This document shows, piece after piece, positions 35,194-45,183 of a stretch of DNA of 64,000 nucleotides. How positions within the stretch are numbered: position 1 is the stretch's first letter; the number at the start of each line of letters is the position of its first letter. The DNA lies in NCBI RefSeq assembly GCF_900112865.1, contig NZ_FONH01000002.1, positions 563,887 to 627,886 on the forward strand, given 5' to 3'. Source of the DNA: Dyella marensis (GTDB lineage: Bacteria; Pseudomonadota; Gammaproteobacteria; Xanthomonadales; Rhodanobacteraceae). The notes below the pieces were generated by a model. It ran no database searches. It was given only the letters and a program-made list of their open reading frames with translations, and had not been told where the DNA came from. The translations under genes were made by a program, and so were the position numbers.

Positions 35194-37983
35194 TCACATC
35201 TTGAAGCGCACGCCCAGGCCCAGGGTGCGGTCCTGGTAGCGGATGTCGCGCGGCCGCGTGGTGCCGTCGCCCCACCACTGGTGCAGGTTGGCGCCGAAGA
35301 TATTGGTCGCGTTGAGCACCACGGTGAAGTTCTGGTTGACGTCGTAGCCCAGCGAGAAGTCCACCTGGTTGGCCGGCTTGATCTCGTCGTTCACACCCGC
35401 CACCGTCGGCTGGTTGAAGCCCTGGATGTAGCGGCTGCGGTAGTTGTAGGCCAGGCGCGCGGACCAGCCGTACTTCTCATACATCAGCACCGCGTTGTAG
35501 TTGTTCTTCGACACGTTCTGCAGCGGCGAGGCGGTGATCGGCCCGCCGATGTATTGCGGCGAACGCGTGGAGCCCTCGATATAGGTGTAGTTGAACTGCG
35601 CGCCCAGGCCGCTCCATACGCCAGGCAGGAAGTCGAAGAACTGCTGGTAGGCGAATTCTGCGCCGTCGAGATGCCCGGAGCCCGCGCTCTGCGGCGAGTT
35701 CAGCTGGTACGGCTGGCCGCCGATCGTCACGTCGGTGATGTAGTTCTGGATGTAGCCATTGATGTCGCGGTAGAACACGCCGCCACTGATATAGCTGGCC
35801 GGACCGAAGTACCACTCCAGCGAGGCGTCATAGTTGTTGCTGCGGATCGGCTTCAGGTTCGGATTGCCGCTGCTGGCCACGCCGGCGCGGTTGATCGTGC
35901 CGGGATTGAGCGAGATCGACGGATTCAACTGGCCGAAGCCCGGATAGGTCAGCGTCTTGGCCGCCACCACGCGCAGCTGCAGGTCGTCGCGCAGATGCAG
36001 GTTGAAGCTGAGGTTCGGCAGGTAGACCGGCGCGCTGGTGGAAGCGGTCAGCGGCGAGTAGACGCCGGTGGACGCGTCGAACGAGAACGCATCGAGATGG
36101 CGCTTCACGCGCTCCACCCGCATGCCCATCAGGCCGTCGTACGGCAGGCCGAACAATTCGTTGCCGTAGCCGAACTGCAGGTAGCCGGCGTACGACTTCT
36201 CCTGGATGTGATAGAAGCGGCCCGGATTCTCCGGCGCCAGCCCGTTCGGCAGGCCGTACAGCCCGCGGATCGCATCGGCATTGTTGACCAGGAAGTTGTA
36301 GCAGCCGCTCAGCCAGGACACCGGAATCGCATCGGTAGTCGGCTGGTTGCAGAAATAACCGTTCGGGAAGCGCGCCACCACCTGGTTGGCGGGGTTCGGG
36401 TTGAGCGCGATCTGGCCGGTGCCGCCCGGCGGCGGCGTGGAGATCTCGACGCTGCCGCGGTACTCGGCCTTGTGGTCGGAATAGCGCAGGCCGAAATCCA
36501 TGTACTGGAAGAAGTCGCCGCCCAGGTCATAGGTGCCGTCGCCGCGCCACGCGGTCTGTTCGCCGCGCTGGTTGTTCCAGGTCTGGAACAGGCCGTTGAG
36601 GTAGTAGTTCGACGGGTTGAGCTGCGGATTGCCGCCCAGCGTCCAGTTCTGCGCGCCGTTCCACACCGTGGTGACCGGTCCCTTCAGGAAGGTGTCGACG
36701 ATGAAGGTCTGGTCGTGGAACGAACTGGAATTGAAGGACAGGTCGGTGGACAGGTTGAGCCTGTCGCCATGCCACTTCATGCCGATCGAGTTCTGGATGT
36801 CATGGCCCCACTGCTCGTGCGCCTGCGTGCTGGTGGCGGCGTAGGTGTCGCCGGTCCACATGCCGCTGGAGGCGTCGCAGATGCGCTGGCCGTAATACGG
36901 CGAACCGGTCAGCTGGTCGGCATAGCAATGGTTGGTGACCGACAGGCTGGACGGATTGACCACGCCCACCGGGAAGCTGAAGTAATACGGCTGGTTGTAG
37001 CGGTCCGAATCCCAGGTGTAGAGGCCTTCGATATAGACCTCGGTGTCCTTGTTCGGCTTCCACTGCAAGGCGTAGTTGGCTTCCTGGCGCTTGCGGCTGC
37101 CGATGTTGTAGTCGGCGCCCCAGCCGTTGGGCACGGAGATCAGGTCGCCGGCGGAGGTGCGGATCGGTGCGCCGTTGCCGCCGGTGAGCACCTTGGGGAA
37201 GTCCGCCCACACGGCGTTGTACTCATAGCGCTGCTTGTCATAGCCGACGTTGAGCAGCGCACCGAACTCGCCGGCGTCGGTGTGCCAGCGGTTGCTCAGC
37301 AGCAGGCTGCCGTTGGGATCGGTGTGGCCGCCGTACTTGCTGTGCGTGCCGGTAAGCGTCGCCGCCACCTTGCTGCCGTCGAAATCCAGCGGGCGGTACA
37401 GCTGCATGTCGACCAGGCCGGCGATGCCGCCGTCGGGCAGGCTGGCTTCGCTGGTCTTGTAGACCTGCACGGTCTTCACCGCGGTCGCCGGCAGGTTCTG
37501 GAAGGCGAACGCACGGCCCACGCCGCTGAAGATCTCGCGGCCGTTCAAGGTGGTGATCACGTTGGGCAGGCCACGGATCACCACCGAGCTGGTCTCGCCC
37601 TGGAAACCCTGCGCGATCTGCACGCCGGTGATGCGCTGCATGGCGTCGGCCACGCTGTTGTCGGGCAGCTTGCCGATGTCCTCGGCGACGATGGAATCGA
37701 CCACCATGCGCGAGTCCTGCTTGAGCGCCTGCGCGCTCTGCAGGCTTTCGCGCAGCGGCGTCACCACCACGCCGGAGAGATTCACCGCATTCTGGGTGGA
37801 AGCCTGGTCGGCGGTACCCGCCTTCTTCTTGGCCGGCGCCTGGCCGGCGGGTGCGGCCTGGTCAGTGGACTGTTGCGGATCGGCGGCCTGGTCGGCGGGC
37901 TTGGTATCGGCCGCGTAGGCAGGTGCCAGCGCGGCGGCGATGGCGATCGCGAGCAGGGACAGCGGGATGCGGTAGCGAGTCAT
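35194..37983 (-). CDS. TonB-dependent receptor (Xanthomonas/Caulobacter type)
   Basis: 929 residues from MTRYRIPLSL, with GGGGAGG nine bases before the ATG. Signal peptide to about residue 24, then a Gln/Ala/Lys-rich linker and a TonB-box-like GVVVTPLRESL. The plug contains SIVAEDIGKLPDNSVADAM and GVQIAQ, the signature of the oligosaccharide receptors common in Xanthomonas and Caulobacter. It ends LGLGVRFKM with a hydrophobic final strand. It heads the GH93-like/GH43 pair (62-base gap) and probably imports the fragments they trim or the polymer fragments made outside. Confidence 0.92.
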   Translation of the reverse strand: MTRYRIPLSLLAIAIAAALAPAYAADTKPADQAADPQQSTDQAAPAGQAPAKKKAGTADQASTQNAVNLSGVVVTPLRESLQSAQALKQDSRMVVDSIVAEDIGKLPDNSVADAMQRITGVQIAQGFQGETSSVVIRGLPNVITTLNGREIFSGVGRAFAFQNLPATAVKTVQVYKTSEASLPDGGIAGLVDMQLYRPLDFDGSKVAATLTGTHSKYGGHTDPNGSLLLSNRWHTDAGEFGALLNVGYDKQRYEYNAVWADFPKVLTGGNGAPIRTSAGDLISVPNGWGADYNIGSRKRQEANYALQWKPNKDTEVYIEGLYTWDSDRYNQPYYFSFPVGVVNPSSLSVTNHCYADQLTGSPYYGQRICDASSGMWTGDTYAATSTQAHEQWGHDIQNSIGMKWHGDRLNLSTDLSFNSSSFHDQTFIVDTFLKGPVTTVWNGAQNWTLGGNPQLNPSNYYLNGLFQTWNNQRGEQTAWRGDGTYDLGGDFFQYMDFGLRYSDHKAEYRGSVEISTPPPGGTGQIALNPNPANQVVARFPNGYFCNQPTTDAIPVSWLSGCYNFLVNNADAIRGLYGLPNGLAPENPGRFYHIQEKSYAGYLQFGYGNELFGLPYDGLMGMRVERVKRHLDAFSFDASTGVYSPLTASTSAPVYLPNLSFNLHLRDDLQLRVVAAKTLTYPGFGQLNPSISLNPGTINRAGVASSGNPNLKPIRSNNYDASLEWYFGPASYISGGVFYRDINGYIQNYITDVTIGGQPYQLNSPQSAGSGHLDGAEFAYQQFFDFLPGVWSGLGAQFNYTYIEGSTRSPQYIGGPITASPLQNVSKNNYNAVLMYEKYGWSARLAYNYRSRYIQGFNQPTVAGVNDEIKPANQVDFSLGYDVNQNFTVVLNATNIFGANLHQWWGDGTTRPRDIRYQDRTLGLGVRFKM

Positions 37984-38100
37984 GGAATGAACCTCCCCGG
38001 TTTTCGGAGTCAAAGCGACGCCGGCGCGTGCCGGCGGCATGCGTTTGGAAGAAAAGAAGGCGGCCCGCTCCAGCGGGCGCGCCGATGTGGCGCGCGTGGC

Positions 38101-39288
38101 TTAGCGCGTCTTAAGAAGCGTCCCTACCGGATAGCTCGCCGCCTCCGCCGGCACCACGCCGCGCGGTGCATGCGACAGTGCGCGCAGGATCTCGGCCTCG
38201 CGCTGGCGGTACGGCGTGCCGTCGCCATGCAGCAGGTCGTGGAACCACAGCGTCGGCGGCTGCAAGGTGTACGGCCGCTGCCAGGAATCCCACGGCATGA
38301 TGGTCTGCGACTTGCCGTCGACGAAGCCCCAGTTGACCATGCCCACGTCGAGCCGCTTGGCCAGCGGCAGCACGCCGTCGATGGTCGAGCCGTTGCCGCG
38401 CGCCATGTACTCGGTGCAGATCAGCGGACGGCCATAGCCTTCCAGCTGCTTCACGCGGCGGGCGAATTCCTCCGGCCAGCCGTAGTTGTGGAAGCTGATT
38501 ACATCGGACTGCTCGACCTGGGTGCGCTCGACCGCATCGAGTTTCGCAGGATCCGACCAGTCCTCGTGTTCCCACAGGCCGCTGGTCAGCGGCTGCGTCG
38601 GCGACGCGCTGCGCGCCCAGGCGAATACCTGCGGCAGCAGCTTGGCGACCAGGGTGAACTTGTCCTTCGGCTCCTTCGCGTCGTAGTTGCCGCCGCCGGG
38701 ATTGTTCGGCTCGTTCCACACATCCCAGGCGAGCACGCGCGGATCCTTGGCGAAGCTGCCGACGATGTCTTTCACGTACTGCTCCAGGCGCGGGTACTGG
38801 CTGGGATCGGCCAGCGCCACGCCCGGGCTCTGCACCCAGCCGGAGTTGTGCACGCCGGGGATCGGCGGATGCTGGGCGCCGAGCTTCGGCTCCGGATCCC
38901 AGCACGAATCGAACAGCACGAAGATCGGCTTGATGTGGTGCTTGTCGGCGATGGCGAGGAACCGGTCGATGCGCTGCTTGAAGCCGGCGGCATCCTGCTG
39001 CCACAGCAGGTCGTGCAGGAACACGCGCATGGTGGTCATGCCCAGCTGCTGCGCCCAGCCCAGTTCCTGGTCGATGCGTGCGGCATCGAAGGTATCGGCC
39101 TGCCACATCTCCAGCTCGTTGATCGCGTTGGCCGGCAGATAGTTGCTGCCCAGCGGCCAGGCTTGCCTGGCGTACCAGGCTTTGGCTTCGGCGGGCGTCC
39201 AGCGCGCGGTGCTTTCCCGCGCCAGGGACACGGGCGTGGCGAGCAGCGCCGCCAGTCCCAGAGCCGTCGCCATCAATGCATGCTTCAT
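38101..39288 (-). CDS. GH5-like clan A glycosidase, secreted
   Basis: 395 residues; GGGGAG lies seven bases before the ATG of MKHALMATAL, and a signal peptide follows. The barrel has the clan GH-A pair: acid/base Glu193 in AWDVWNEPNN and nucleophile Glu293 in LICTEYMARG. The region INELEMWQADTFD and RVFLHDLLWQQD is shared with bacterial proteins usually labelled cellulase-family or 1,4-beta-xylanase, whose activity is generally unproven. Its place between the TonB receptor and galM suggests action on a galactose- or arabinose-containing polymer. Mannanase and galactanase are possible alternatives. Confidence 0.75.
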   Translation of the reverse strand: MKHALMATALGLAALLATPVSLARESTARWTPAEAKAWYARQAWPLGSNYLPANAINELEMWQADTFDAARIDQELGWAQQLGMTTMRVFLHDLLWQQDAAGFKQRIDRFLAIADKHHIKPIFVLFDSCWDPEPKLGAQHPPIPGVHNSGWVQSPGVALADPSQYPRLEQYVKDIVGSFAKDPRVLAWDVWNEPNNPGGGNYDAKEPKDKFTLVAKLLPQVFAWARSASPTQPLTSGLWEHEDWSDPAKLDAVERTQVEQSDVISFHNYGWPEEFARRVKQLEGYGRPLICTEYMARGNGSTIDGVLPLAKRLDVGMVNWGFVDGKSQTIMPWDSWQRPYTLQPPTLWFHDLLHGDGTPYRQREAEILRALSHAPRGVVPAEAASYPVGTLLKTR

Positions 39289-39420
39289 TTCGAACTCCCC
39301 TTTTTCAGACGATCTCCGGTCCCTGCCGGAGGCCTTGGGTTGATATCCGGGCAAAGCGCTCCCGCGACGCCCGCTCGGGGCGTCTTCGCTCGATCGCTGC
39401 GGCGGGCGCCTGCCTGCCCG

Positions 39421-40572
39421 TCAGTGCTTGCCTTGCACCGGCTCCGTGCCGAACTCGTACACGATGGTGTGGCGGTATGCCTGCCCCGGCGCCAGCCGCG
39501 CCGAGCCGAACGCCGGCTGATTGGGCGTATCGGGATGGAACTGCGGCTCGAGCGCGAAGGCGTCGCCCTGGCGGTACACCTGACCGCCGGTGCCGACGCT
39601 GGTCGCATCGAGGAAGTTGCCGGAATAGAACTGCAGGCCCGGCATGGTGGATCTGAGCGTCATCACGCGGCCGGAGGCCGGATCTTCCACTTTGGCGACG
39701 ACCCGCGGCTCCTTCGCCACGTCGTGCGCGATGACGAAGTCGTGGTCGTAGCCGCGGCCGTTGAGCAATTGCGGATCCGGCGTGCGGATGTCGCGGCCGA
39801 TCGGCTTGCCCTGGCGGAAATCGAATGGCGTGCCGGCCACCGGCTTGAACTGACCAAGCGGAATCGAAGTGGCGTCGATCGGCAGGAAGGTCTCGGCCGG
39901 AATGGTGAGCTTCTGCGCCATCACCGAGCCGGAACCCTCGCCGGAGAGATTCCAGTAGGCGTGATTGGTCAGGTTGACGATAGTGGGCTGGTCGGTGCTC
40001 GCGCGGTATTCGATGGTGAGGCGGTTGTGCGCGTCCAGCGCATAGATGGCGGTGGCGGTGAGCTTGCCGGGGTAGCCCATGTCGCCGTCGGGGCTGACAT
40101 AGGTCAGCGTGACGCTGGCGCCGTCGGCGCCGCTCTTCACTTCGCCCACCGTCCACAGCACCTTGTCGAAACCCTTGCCGCCGCCGTGCAGCGAATTGGG
40201 GCCGTCGTTGACCGGCACCTGGTAGGCGTGGCCGTCCAGCACGAAGCGGCCCTTGGCGATGCGGTTGGCATAACGCCCCACCGTGGCGCCGAAGTACTGC
40301 GGCTTCTTCAGATAGTCATCGAGCTTGGCGTAACCCAGCAGGATATTGGCGCCCTTGCCGTGGCGATCCGGCGCGACCACTTCCTGCAGGCTGGCGCCAT
40401 AGGCAATGACGCGGACGCGCAGCCCATGGCCGCTGTCGAGCACCACGGCATCGACCTTGGTGCCATCGGGCAGCGCCCCGAATGCTTTGCGCTTCGCTTC
40501 CACCGCCTGCACCGTCGTCGCCATCGTCATCGCCATCGCACCCAAGGAACCCAGGAGCATCGCACGTCGCAT
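39421..40572 (-). CDS. galM: Aldose 1-epimerase (galactose mutarotase), exported
   Basis: 383 residues from MRRAMLLGSL; an upstream ATG would add 13 residues without a better ribosome site. A signal peptide (AMAMTMATTVQA) indicates a periplasmic form. GalM blocks: GATVGRYANRIAKGRF, DGPNSLHGG, NLTNHAYWNL (catalytic His), YDHDFV, and FALEPQFHPDTPN (catalytic Glu). It converts beta- to alpha-aldoses, or the reverse, before uptake. It is divergent from the galactonate regulator gene, and a possible half-matching operator lies 49 bases upstream of its start. Confidence 0.92.
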   Translation of the reverse strand: MRRAMLLGSLGAMAMTMATTVQAVEAKRKAFGALPDGTKVDAVVLDSGHGLRVRVIAYGASLQEVVAPDRHGKGANILLGYAKLDDYLKKPQYFGATVGRYANRIAKGRFVLDGHAYQVPVNDGPNSLHGGGKGFDKVLWTVGEVKSGADGASVTLTYVSPDGDMGYPGKLTATAIYALDAHNRLTIEYRASTDQPTIVNLTNHAYWNLSGEGSGSVMAQKLTIPAETFLPIDATSIPLGQFKPVAGTPFDFRQGKPIGRDIRTPDPQLLNGRGYDHDFVIAHDVAKEPRVVAKVEDPASGRVMTLRSTMPGLQFYSGNFLDATSVGTGGQVYRQGDAFALEPQFHPDTPNQPAFGSARLAPGQAYRHTIVYEFGTEPVQGKH

Positions 40573-40620
40573 GTCGCATTTCCCCTTCGCCACCCTTACG
40601 GGACGGGGCATGCAATCACA

Positions 40621-40631
40621 TTGTATGATTA
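40621..40631. promoter_or_regulatory. Possible second FadR-type operator upstream of galM
   Basis: TTGTATGATTA matches the TnGTnnnACnA pattern except for T in place of C at position nine, and repeats the first eight bases of the better site at 40882. It sits where the galM promoter should be. Weak on its own; interesting because of the partner site. Confidence 0.35.
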
Positions 40632-40847
40632 TCGTGCAAGTGATCTTCGGCGCGATTTTTCGGCCTTGCGCGACGCAACATCGGTTATCCGGATGACATC
40701 GCTTCGCGTTTTCGTTTGGTCATTTCAGGCCATTGCGCGACTTCCCTAGACCCGAAATTTTCGCAATCGACCTGAGAAATATCGCAATGCGTCATCGCTG
40801 ACGAATAGCCGTCCATGTGACGAAGTGTCCGAAAGTGCGCTCGACGC

Positions 40848-40877
40848 TTGGCAGGAACCGAGCGAAGTGCTTATAGT
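40848..40877 (+). promoter_or_regulatory. Sigma-70-like promoter of the galactonate operon
   Basis: TTGGCA at 40848-40853 and TATAGT at 40872-40877, 18 bases apart, each one base off consensus. Transcription would start near 40884, giving a leader of about 90 bases before gntR. The rest of the 400-base gap between galM and gntR shows no gene. Confidence 0.6.
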
Positions 40878-40881
40878 CGGT

Positions 40882-40892
40882 TTGTATGACAA
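40882..40892. promoter_or_regulatory. FadR-type GntR operator over the transcription start
   Basis: TTGTATGACAA is a full match to the TnGTnnnACnA operator pattern known for FadR-subfamily regulators. It begins five bases after the -10 box, so bound repressor would block initiation. The regulator encoded 80 bases downstream belongs to exactly that subfamily, which predicts autoregulation of the whole operon. Confidence 0.6.
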
Positions 40893-40972
40893 ACGACCCG
40901 GCGCCGCGAAAGCCGGGCAGCTGCGGCACCGCCGCCTCTCGCGTCAGAGAGACATTGGGGAACGAGGAATTC

Positions 40973-41698
40973 ATGAAGAAGCCGTCCGCCGTTCGCACCT
41001 TGTACGGACATGTGATGCACGAACTCGGCCAGCGCATCGTCAGCGGACGGGTCAAGCCGGGCGACGTGCTTCCGCGCGAGGAAACCCTGGCGGAAAACCT
41101 CGGCGTCAGCCGCACCGCCTTGCGCGAAGCCTTGAAGGTGCTGTCGGCCAAGGGCCTGATCGCCTCGCGCACCGGCGTGGGTGCGCGCGTGCAGGAAGAA
41201 CGCTACTGGAACCAGTTGGATTCCGACGTGCTGGCCTGGCGCTGCGCCTCCATGCCCACCGACGATTTCGTCGAGAAGCTGGTGGAGATGCGCGAACTGA
41301 TCGAACCGGCCGCCGCGGCCTCCGCCGCGCGCCACCGCACCGCGGCGCAACTGGCCGAGATCGACGCCGCCTACCAGGCGATGGATGCCGCGCAGACCCT
41401 GGATGCCTGGACCGAAGCCGACGTGCGCTTCCACGACGCCGTGCTGCATGCCACCGGCAACGAGCTGCTGCATTCGCTGTTCTCGGTGGTGGAAACCGCG
41501 TTGAGTGCGTTCTTCAGCCTGTCCGCGCGCAGCGCGGGCGACTTCAAGTATTCGCTGCCCTACCACCACCAGGTGCTGGAGGCGATCCGCCGCAAGCAAC
41601 CGGAAGTGGCGCGCAAGGTAATGCTGGCGATGATCGCCGACTCGCGCGACAACATGCGCCGCAGCCGCCCGCGCACGCGCCGGAAGGCTTCGGCGTGA
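40973..41698 (+). CDS. dgoR: GntR/FadR-family regulator of galactonate genes
   Basis: 241 residues from MKKPSAVRTL with GAGG just upstream. Residues 10-75 form the winged helix (GDVLPREETLAENLGVSRTALREALKVL), and 95-230 the all-helical FCD domain with the Asp and His ligands typical of a metal-bound acid sensor (DVRFHDAVLHATGN, YHHQVLEAI). DgoR of E. coli is the same type and responds to galactonate. The gene leads the dgo operon and overlaps dgoK by GTGA. The name rests on context. Confidence 0.85.
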   Translation: MKKPSAVRTLYGHVMHELGQRIVSGRVKPGDVLPREETLAENLGVSRTALREALKVLSAKGLIASRTGVGARVQEERYWNQLDSDVLAWRCASMPTDDFVEKLVEMRELIEPAAAASAARHRTAAQLAEIDAAYQAMDAAQTLDAWTEADVRFHDAVLHATGNELLHSLFSVVETALSAFFSLSARSAGDFKYSLPYHHQVLEAIRRKQPEVARKVMLAMIADSRDNMRRSRPRTRRKASA

Positions 41699-42615
41699 GC
41701 GCCGGCCTGATCGGCCTGGATTGGGGCAGCACTCATCTGCGCGCTTATCTGTACGGCGCGGATGGCCATGCGCTCGAGTCGCGCGCCCTGCCCCACGGCA
41801 TTCGCCAACTGCCGGCAGGAGGGTTTCCGGAAGCGTTCTCCAGCGCCGTGCGCGACTGGCCCGCGTTGCCGGTGCTCGCCTGCGGCATGGTCGGCAGCCG
41901 CAACGGTTGGCAGGAAGTGCCTTATCTGGATACGCCCACCGGCGTCGAGCGGCTGGCGCAGCACCTGACCCGCATCGCGGCGCCGGACGGCCATGCGCTC
42001 TATCTGGTACCCGGCCTGCACGACACGCACCGTCCCGACGTGATGCGCGGCGAGGAAACCCAGATCGCCGGCGTGCTGGCGCGCGAACCGGCCACCACGC
42101 GCCTGCTGCTGCCCGGCACGCATAGCAAGTGGGTGCGCCTGCGCGACGGCATCGTCACCGATTTCGCCACGGTGATGACCGGCGAGCTGTACGGCTTGCT
42201 GCGGCAGCATTCGATCCTGGGCGCTGCGCTGCCGGAGGCGCGCGACGACGCCGACGCCTTCCGCCGCGGCGTCGCCGCCGCGCGCGGCAGCGGTCCGGCC
42301 GGCGCGCTGTCGCTGCTGTTCTCCGCGCGCGCGCTGATGCTCGACGGCGTGCTCGATCCCGCCGCGGTGCCCGACTATCTGTCCGGCCTGCTGATCGGCG
42401 AAGAGCTGCGCATGGCCCTGGCCGCCGGCTGGGCCGACGCCGACGACGCCATCCCGATGGTCGGCGAAGGCCCGCTGTGCGACCGCTACCGCCGCGCCGC
42501 CGACACGTTCGGCCTGCGCCTGGCGCGCGCGCCGGACGGCACCACCGCCGACGGCCTGTGGCGCATCGCCGCCGCGGCCGGCCTCGTTCCCGCGCCCGCG
42601 ACCATCACCTCATGA
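41695..42615 (+). CDS. dgoK: 2-dehydro-3-deoxygalactonokinase
   Basis: 306 residues from a GTG overlapping the dgoR stop. [16 protein letters not shown] is the phosphate-binding N-terminus of the DgoK family; [24 protein letters not shown] and [14 protein letters not shown] are further family blocks. It phosphorylates 2-keto-3-deoxygalactonate with ATP. The family usually has about 290-330 residues, so the protein is full length. ATGA overlap with dgoA. Confidence 0.93.
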   Translation: MSAGLIGLDWGSTHLRAYLYGADGHALESRALPHGIRQLPAGGFPEAFSSAVRDWPALPVLACGMVGSRNGWQEVPYLDTPTGVERLAQHLTRIAAPDGHALYLVPGLHDTHRPDVMRGEETQIAGVLAREPATTRLLLPGTHSKWVRLRDGIVTDFATVMTGELYGLLRQHSILGAALPEARDDADAFRRGVAAARGSGPAGALSLLFSARALMLDGVLDPAAVPDYLSGLLIGEELRMALAAGWADADDAIPMVGEGPLCDRYRRAADTFGLRLARAPDGTTADGLWRIAAAAGLVPAPATITS

Positions 42616-43271
42616 GTGCCTTACCGCCCATGCATACCTGGCTGCAAGACCTGCCGCTGGTCGCGATCCTGCGCGGCCTGCATCCCGACGAAGCGGTGGC
42701 GATCGGCGGCGCGCTCGCCGGCGCCGGCTTCCGCGTGCTCGAAGTGCCGCTCAATTCGCCGGAACCCTGCATCAGCATCCGCCGCCTGGTCGACGCCCTC
42801 GGCGACGATTACCTGATCGGCGCCGGCACGGTGCTCGATCCGGCGCGCGTGAAGGACATCGCCGATGCCGGCGGCCGCCTGATCGTGATGCCGCACGCCG
42901 ACGTCGCTGTGATCCGCGCCGCCAAGCAGGCCGGCCTGTATTGCGTACCGGGCGTCGCCACGCCGACCGAGGCGTTCGCCGCGCTCGCCGCCGGCGCCGA
43001 CGCGCTGAAACTGTTCCCCGCCGAGCAGTCCTCGCCCGCCGTGCTCAAGGCCTGGCGCGCGGTGCTGCCCAGGCACGTGCCCATGCTGCCGGTCGGCGGC
43101 ATCGCGCCCGACAACATGGCGCCGTGGCTGGCCGCCGGCGCCGCCGGCTTCGGCATCGGCTCGTCGCTGTACGCCCCCGGCCGCCCGGCCGTCGACGTCG
43201 CCGCCCGCGCGCGCGACTTCGCCGACGCCTGGCGGCATCTACACCCTGCTTCGCAAGGAAACCGCGCATGA
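42612..43271 (+). CDS. dgoA: 2-dehydro-3-deoxy-6-phosphogalactonate aldolase
   Basis: 219 residues. KDPG/KDPGal aldolase fold with Glu44 in [10 protein letters not shown], Schiff-base Lys133 in [11 protein letters not shown] and the phosphate loop PVGGI. The Asn-Ser-Pro after the acidic residue is as in DgoA proteins. It splits KDPGal into pyruvate and glyceraldehyde 3-phosphate. ATGA overlaps join it to dgoK and dgoD. Confidence 0.92.
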   Translation: MSALPPMHTWLQDLPLVAILRGLHPDEAVAIGGALAGAGFRVLEVPLNSPEPCISIRRLVDALGDDYLIGAGTVLDPARVKDIADAGGRLIVMPHADVAVIRAAKQAGLYCVPGVATPTEAFAALAAGADALKLFPAEQSSPAVLKAWRAVLPRHVPMLPVGGIAPDNMAPWLAAGAAGFGIGSSLYAPGRPAVDVAARARDFADAWRHLHPASQGNRA

Positions 43272-44416
43272 AGATCATCCGCCTCACCACCTTTCTGGTT
43301 CCCCCGCGCTGGTGCTTCCTGCGCATCGACACCGATGCGGGCATCAGCGGCTGGGGCGAGCCGGTCGTCGAGGGTCGCGCACACACGGTGGCGGCGGCGG
43401 TCGACGAGCTGTCGGACTATCTGATCGGCAAGGACCCGCACCATATCGAGGACCTGTGGAGCGTGATGTACCGCGCCGGCTTCTATCGCGGCGGCCCGAT
43501 CCTGATGAGTGCGATCGCCGGCATCGACCAGGCGCTGTGGGACATCAAGGGCAAGGACCTGGGCCGTCCGGTGTACGACCTGCTCGGCGGCCCGGTGCGC
43601 GACCGCATCCGCGTGTACTCGTGGATCGGTGGCGACCGACCGGCCGACACCGCGCGCGCGGCGATGGAAGCGGTGGCGCGCGGCTTCACCGCGGTCAAGA
43701 TGAACGCCACCGAGGAAATGCAGTATGTCGACAGCTTCGACAAGGTCGAGCGCGTGCTTGCCAACGTGCAGGCGGTGCGCGATGCGGTCGGTCCGCACGT
43801 GGGCCTGGGCCTGGACTTCCACGGCCGCGTGCACAAGCCGATGGCCAAGGTGCTGATGCGCGAGCTGGAACCGTACAAGCTGATGTTCATCGAGGAACCG
43901 GTGCTGTCCGAATACCTCGAATGCATTCCCGAGCTCGCCTCCATCTCGCCCGCGCCGATCGCGCTGGGCGAGCGCCTGTATTCGCGCTACGACTTCAAGC
44001 GCGTGCTGGAAACCGGCGGCGTGGACATCCTGCAGCCCGATCCCTCGCACGCCGGCGGCATCACCGAGACGCGCAAGATCGCCGCGATGGCCGAAGCCTA
44101 CGACGTGGCTATCGCCCTGCACTGCCCGCTCGGCCCGATCGCGCTGGCGGCCAACCTGCAGATCGACGCGGTGAGCCACAACGCCTTCATCCAGGAGCAG
44201 AGCCTGGGAATCCACTACAACGCCTCCAACGACCTGCTCGACTACGTCAGCGACCGCAGCGTGTTCGCCTACCAGGACGGCTACGTCACCATGCCCACCG
44301 GCCCTGGCCTGGGCATCACCGTGAACGAGGAATACGTCGCCGAGCGCGCCGCCGAAGGCCATCGCTGGCGCAATCCGCTGTGGCGCCATGCCGACGGCAG
44401 CGTGGCGGAGTGGTGA
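43268..44416 (+). CDS. dgoD: D-galactonate dehydratase
   Basis: 382 residues, the length of E. coli DgoD. The active-site residues fall at the same numbers as in that enzyme: Asp183 and His185 in [10 protein letters not shown], Glu209 in FIEEPV, Glu235 in ALGERL, and His285 in ALHCPLGP. It removes water from D-galactonate to give 2-keto-3-deoxygalactonate; Mg2+ dependent. The agreement makes galactonate a safer substrate than arabinonate or gluconate. Confidence 0.95.
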   Translation: MKIIRLTTFLVPPRWCFLRIDTDAGISGWGEPVVEGRAHTVAAAVDELSDYLIGKDPHHIEDLWSVMYRAGFYRGGPILMSAIAGIDQALWDIKGKDLGRPVYDLLGGPVRDRIRVYSWIGGDRPADTARAAMEAVARGFTAVKMNATEEMQYVDSFDKVERVLANVQAVRDAVGPHVGLGLDFHGRVHKPMAKVLMRELEPYKLMFIEEPVLSEYLECIPELASISPAPIALGERLYSRYDFKRVLETGGVDILQPDPSHAGGITETRKIAAMAEAYDVAIALHCPLGPIALAANLQIDAVSHNAFIQEQSLGIHYNASNDLLDYVSDRSVFAYQDGYVTMPTGPGLGITVNEEYVAERAAEGHRWRNPLWRHADGSVAEW

Positions 44417-44418
44417 GC

Positions 44419-45183
44419 ATGAGCCAGTTCGCTACCTACCCCAGCCTGATCGATCGCCATGTCTTCGTCAGCGGCGGCGCCACCGGCATCGGCGCCGCCT
44501 TCGTCGAGCACTTCGCGCGCCAGGGCAGCCGCGTGACTTTCGTCGACATCGACCGCGAGCACGCCGAGGCGCTCGCGCAGAGCCTGGCTGGCGAACGCCA
44601 CGCGCCGCGCTTCCTGCCCTGCGACATCACCGATCTCGATGCGCTGCAGGCGTCGATCGCCGCCGCGCGCGAAGCGCACGGCCCGGTTGCCGTGCTGGTG
44701 AACAATGCCGCCAATGACGTGCGCCATACCTTCGGCGATACCACTGGCGAGCAGTTCGACCGCAGCATCGCCATCAACCTGCGCCACCAGTATTTCGCCA
44801 CCCAGGCCGTGCGCGAGGACATGCGCGCACTTGGCGGCGGCTCGGTGATCTGCCTGGGCTCCACCGGCTGGATGAAAAAGAACGCCGGCTATCCGATCTA
44901 TGCGATGGCCAAGTCGGCAGTGCACGGCCTGGTCAACGGCCTGGCGCGCGAGCTCGGCCACGATCGCATCCGCATCAACGCGCTGGTGCCGGGCTGGGTG
45001 ATCACCGAGAAGCAGCGCCGCCTGTGGCTGGACGCGGCGGGCGAAGAAGAAATCAAGCGCGTGCAGTGCCTGCCCGGTTATCTGATGGCCGAGGACCTGG
45101 CGCGCGCCGCGCTGTTCCTCGGCGCGGACGACAGCCGCATGTGCACCGGCCAGTCCTTCCTGGTGGACGGCGGCTGGGTATGA
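44419..45183 (+). CDS. SDR, probable D-galactose 1-dehydrogenase
   Basis: 254 residues from MSQFATYPSL, two bases after the dgoD stop. Classical SDR: SGGATGIG at 18-25, NNAA at 95-98, Ser148, Tyr161 and Lys165 (YAMAK), C-terminal LVDGGWV. Related SDR enzymes oxidise D-galactose or L-arabinose at C1 to the lactone with NAD(P)+. The operon provides a lactonase next and the galactonate genes before, so galactose is the likely main substrate. Activity on L-arabinose or D-fucose is possible. Confidence 0.82.
   Translation: MSQFATYPSLIDRHVFVSGGATGIGAAFVEHFARQGSRVTFVDIDREHAEALAQSLAGERHAPRFLPCDITDLDALQASIAAAREAHGPVAVLVNNAANDVRHTFGDTTGEQFDRSIAINLRHQYFATQAVREDMRALGGGSVICLGSTGWMKKNAGYPIYAMAKSAVHGLVNGLARELGHDRIRINALVPGWVITEKQRRLWLDAAGEEEIKRVQCLPGYLMAEDLARAALFLGADDSRMCTGQSFLVDGGWV

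Noticed and set aside
35281..40749. 1822-codon open frame on the plus strand
   Set aside because: It runs antisense through the TonB receptor, the GH5-like gene and galM, has no domain-like sequence, and is explained by GC-rich codon usage that keeps stop codons rare in the opposite frame.
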